A stretch of 64,000 bases of DNA from Streptococcus gallinaceus. GTDB taxonomy: Bacteria > Bacillota > Bacilli > Lactobacillales > Streptococcaceae. The notes under the pieces were generated by a model that worked only from the letters and a program-made list of their open reading frames with translations, was not told the origin of the DNA and made no database searches. Position 1 is the stretch's first letter. Each line of letters opens with the position of its first letter. Where the stretch lies: NCBI RefSeq assembly GCF_024170225.1, contig NZ_JALJXU010000008.1:1-64000 (forward strand), written 5' to 3'. Shown one piece after another: positions 62,572 through 64,000 of this stretch. The position numbers and the translations under genes are program-made.

Positions 62572-64000
62572 ATGTGGGGACTAACGCATAAATTAGCCGT
62601 TTCCAATCTCTTGAAAAATCGGGAACTCTACTACCCATTTGCCTTGATGACCGTACTGTCTTCGGCTGTGGCCTATATTTTTACTTCTCTTACCTACAAT
62701 CCCGATATCAAAAAAGTTGCCTTTTCAAGTGCTGTCAATTCGATCATGGGATTTGGTCTAGTCGTCGTTTTGGTTACCGTGAGTTTGATGATTCTTTATG
62801 CTAATGCCTTTGTCATGAAACAGCGCTCCAAAGAGTTTGGACTCTACAGTGTGTTGGGTTTGGATAAGAAACACCTTCTTTATATGAATGGAGTAGAAAC
62901 TTTTCTCTTTGGCAGCATGGCGACTGGTCTGGGTATTTTAACTGGCATCTTGTTGGACAATCTCTTTTATGCCATTTTACTAAGAATTATTCAAGTGCCC
63001 GTTGTCTTTAGCTCCACTTTTCAGTGGAAGAGTGTGGTAACCGTTTTGTTGGCTTTTGCAGTTATTTTTTCCTTTACCAGTCTTTTAAATGCAGGCAAAA
63101 TCGGTTTTTCTTCCTCACTCAATCTAGTCAAGGGTAAGCGAACAGGTGAGAAAAAGGGACGGTTCCTCAAGCTACAAACTCTCATAGGTACTCTTGTTTT
63201 GGGAGCTGCCTATTGGCTGGCAACAGATATTTCTAATCCTAGCACAGCAATAAGCAACTTCTTTATCGCTGTTCTTATGGTTATCTTTGCGACCTATCTA
63301 CTCTTTAATGCAGGGACTATTGTTTTTCTTCGATTTTTGAAAAATCGTCCTTCCTATTTTTATCAACCAAGCAACTTTATCTCGGTGTCAAACTTGATTT
63401 TCCGTATGCGAAAAAACGCCATGGGACTTGCGACCATCGCCATCTTATCGACCATGGTTTTGGTGACACTGATTGCAGGTGTCAATATTTATTTCGGTGG
63501 GCACAATACCGTTGCCATTTCTTATCCACAGGAAATTGCCATCGTTATGGAACCCTTGAAAAATGAGGATGGAACGGTGTCTGGCACTCAGCAAGAGGCT
63601 AGAAGTTATGTGGATAAACTGATTAAAGAAGAAAAGATTTCAGATGCTCAAGTAACGGACTATACCTATCAATTTGAATTTATTAAAAAAGTAGAGGGCA
63701 ATCGTCTTGAAACCTATACAGGTATGGAAGATACTTATGGAACAATGGACTCTTATACTAAGGGAGCTATCAGTGTCATCTCAGCTAGCGACTATAAGAA
63801 GTTGACGGGGAAAGAGGCAGACTTGTCAGGCCGTCAAATTCTCCTCTATAGTCAGGGGATGAATTATCAGACGGATAAAGACCTGATTCTAAATGGGAAG
63901 ACTTATGTGATTAAGCAGGTGCTGGATCACGATATTACTAAAAAGAAACTCCCTCGTTCAATGAGTTTTATAATGGACAAGGATACTCTAATCGTCGTAG
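62572..64000 (+). CDS. Bce-type ABC transporter permease (partial, runs off the window)
   Basis: The ATG at 62572, one base after the ATPase stop, opens a frame that stays open to the end of the window (476 codons seen). It begins MWGLTHKLAVSNLLKNRELYYPF. It has about six TM segments before residue 320 (for example FGLVVVLVTVSLMILYANAFV and LLAFAVIFSFTSLLNAG), the FtsX-type QRSKEFGLYSVLGLDKKHLLYM, and the start of the large extracellular domain near residue 320 that binds the peptide target. BceB permeases are about 650 residues, so roughly the last quarter is missing. Confidence 0.92.
   Translation, partial: MWGLTHKLAVSNLLKNRELYYPFALMTVLSSAVAYIFTSLTYNPDIKKVAFSSAVNSIMGFGLVVVLVTVSLMILYANAFVMKQRSKEFGLYSVLGLDKKHLLYMNGVETFLFGSMATGLGILTGILLDNLFYAILLRIIQVPVVFSSTFQWKSVVTVLLAFAVIFSFTSLLNAGKIGFSSSLNLVKGKRTGEKKGRFLKLQTLIGTLVLGAAYWLATDISNPSTAISNFFIAVLMVIFATYLLFNAGTIVFLRFLKNRPSYFYQPSNFISVSNLIFRMRKNAMGLATIAILSTMVLVTLIAGVNIYFGGHNTVAISYPQEIAIVMEPLKNEDGTVSGTQQEARSYVDKLIKEEKISDAQVTDYTYQFEFIKKVEGNRLETYTGMEDTYGTMDSYTKGAISVISASDYKKLTGKEADLSGRQILLYSQGMNYQTDKDLILNGKTYVIKQVLDHDITKKKLPRSMSFIMDKDTLIVV

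Overview
The window reads as a chromosomal segment of a low-GC Gram-positive coccus, most likely Streptococcus and probably S. suis or a close relative. The reasons are the ftsA-ftsZ-yggS-sepF-yggT-ylmH-divIVA-ileS order, a DUF3165 gene between typA and murD, an LPHTG sortase substrate, a ccdA/Etrx/msrAB operon followed by a YesN/YesM-type two-component system, and many extended -10 (TGnTATAAT) promoters lacking a clear -35. The species is an inference; no 16S gene is present.

Layout. 1-251: the end of an rRNA operon (partial 5S) with tRNA-Asn and tRNA-Glu. 337-7387: housekeeping genes (DUF960, ntdP, recX diverging from an RlmD-type methyltransferase gene, a dead CPBP protease, galM) and a DUF1858/DUF438-hemerythrin-PAS/DUF1912 cluster. 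7399-12394: a T-box operon ending in valS, with VOC, GNAT and flavin-reductase-like genes plus a broken DUF1349 gene ahead of valS. 12443-14465: an AT-rich accessory insert with two unrecognised genes and a decayed remnant. 14560-21371: membrane-anchored extracellular thiol/methionine-sulfoxide repair (CcdA, thioredoxin-like lipoprotein, MsrAB), a two-component system and an LPXTG adhesin-like protein with Cna-B-like repeats. 21492-26458: a beta-helix-like surface protein behind a perfect 24-bp palindrome, a MmcQ/YjbR-EVE-like fusion, a five-copy 41-bp tandem repeat, and two rotted genes (alpha/beta hydrolase, iron alcohol dehydrogenase), the second with a duplicated promoter and start.

26636-43664: asnA, an Excalibur-domain secreted protein, typA, then murD-murG-divIB-ftsA-ftsZ-yggS-sepF-yggT-ylmH-divIVA, and a second T-box operon (GNAT gene plus ileS). 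43768-49397: a LacI-regulated sucrose or fructo-oligosaccharide ABC importer with a GH32 hydrolase, with a CcpA-type cre site and two operator palindromes in its leader. 49423-57156: an ABC ATPase, a CNNM/CorC exporter, pflA, a quinone oxidoreductase, an M3 peptidase, ppaC and a DedA protein. 57432-59915: DUF1803, an IS200/IS605 remnant and an Mbeg1-like hydrolase. 60059-64000: a Bce-type peptide-antibiotic resistance module (response regulator, short-loop kinase, ABC ATPase, and a permease cut by the window edge), with inverted repeats matching the BceR-type operator.

The most unusual signals are regulatory. Four genes (recX, the RlmD-type gene, DUF1858, DUF1803) have an extended -10 box ending 6-7 nt before their ATG, so they should give leaderless mRNAs. 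Both T-box terminators end within about 8-19 nt of the first ATG and contain its only purine-rich ribosome-binding candidate. The unknown two-gene cassette between valS and ccdA is the best candidate for an undescribed system.
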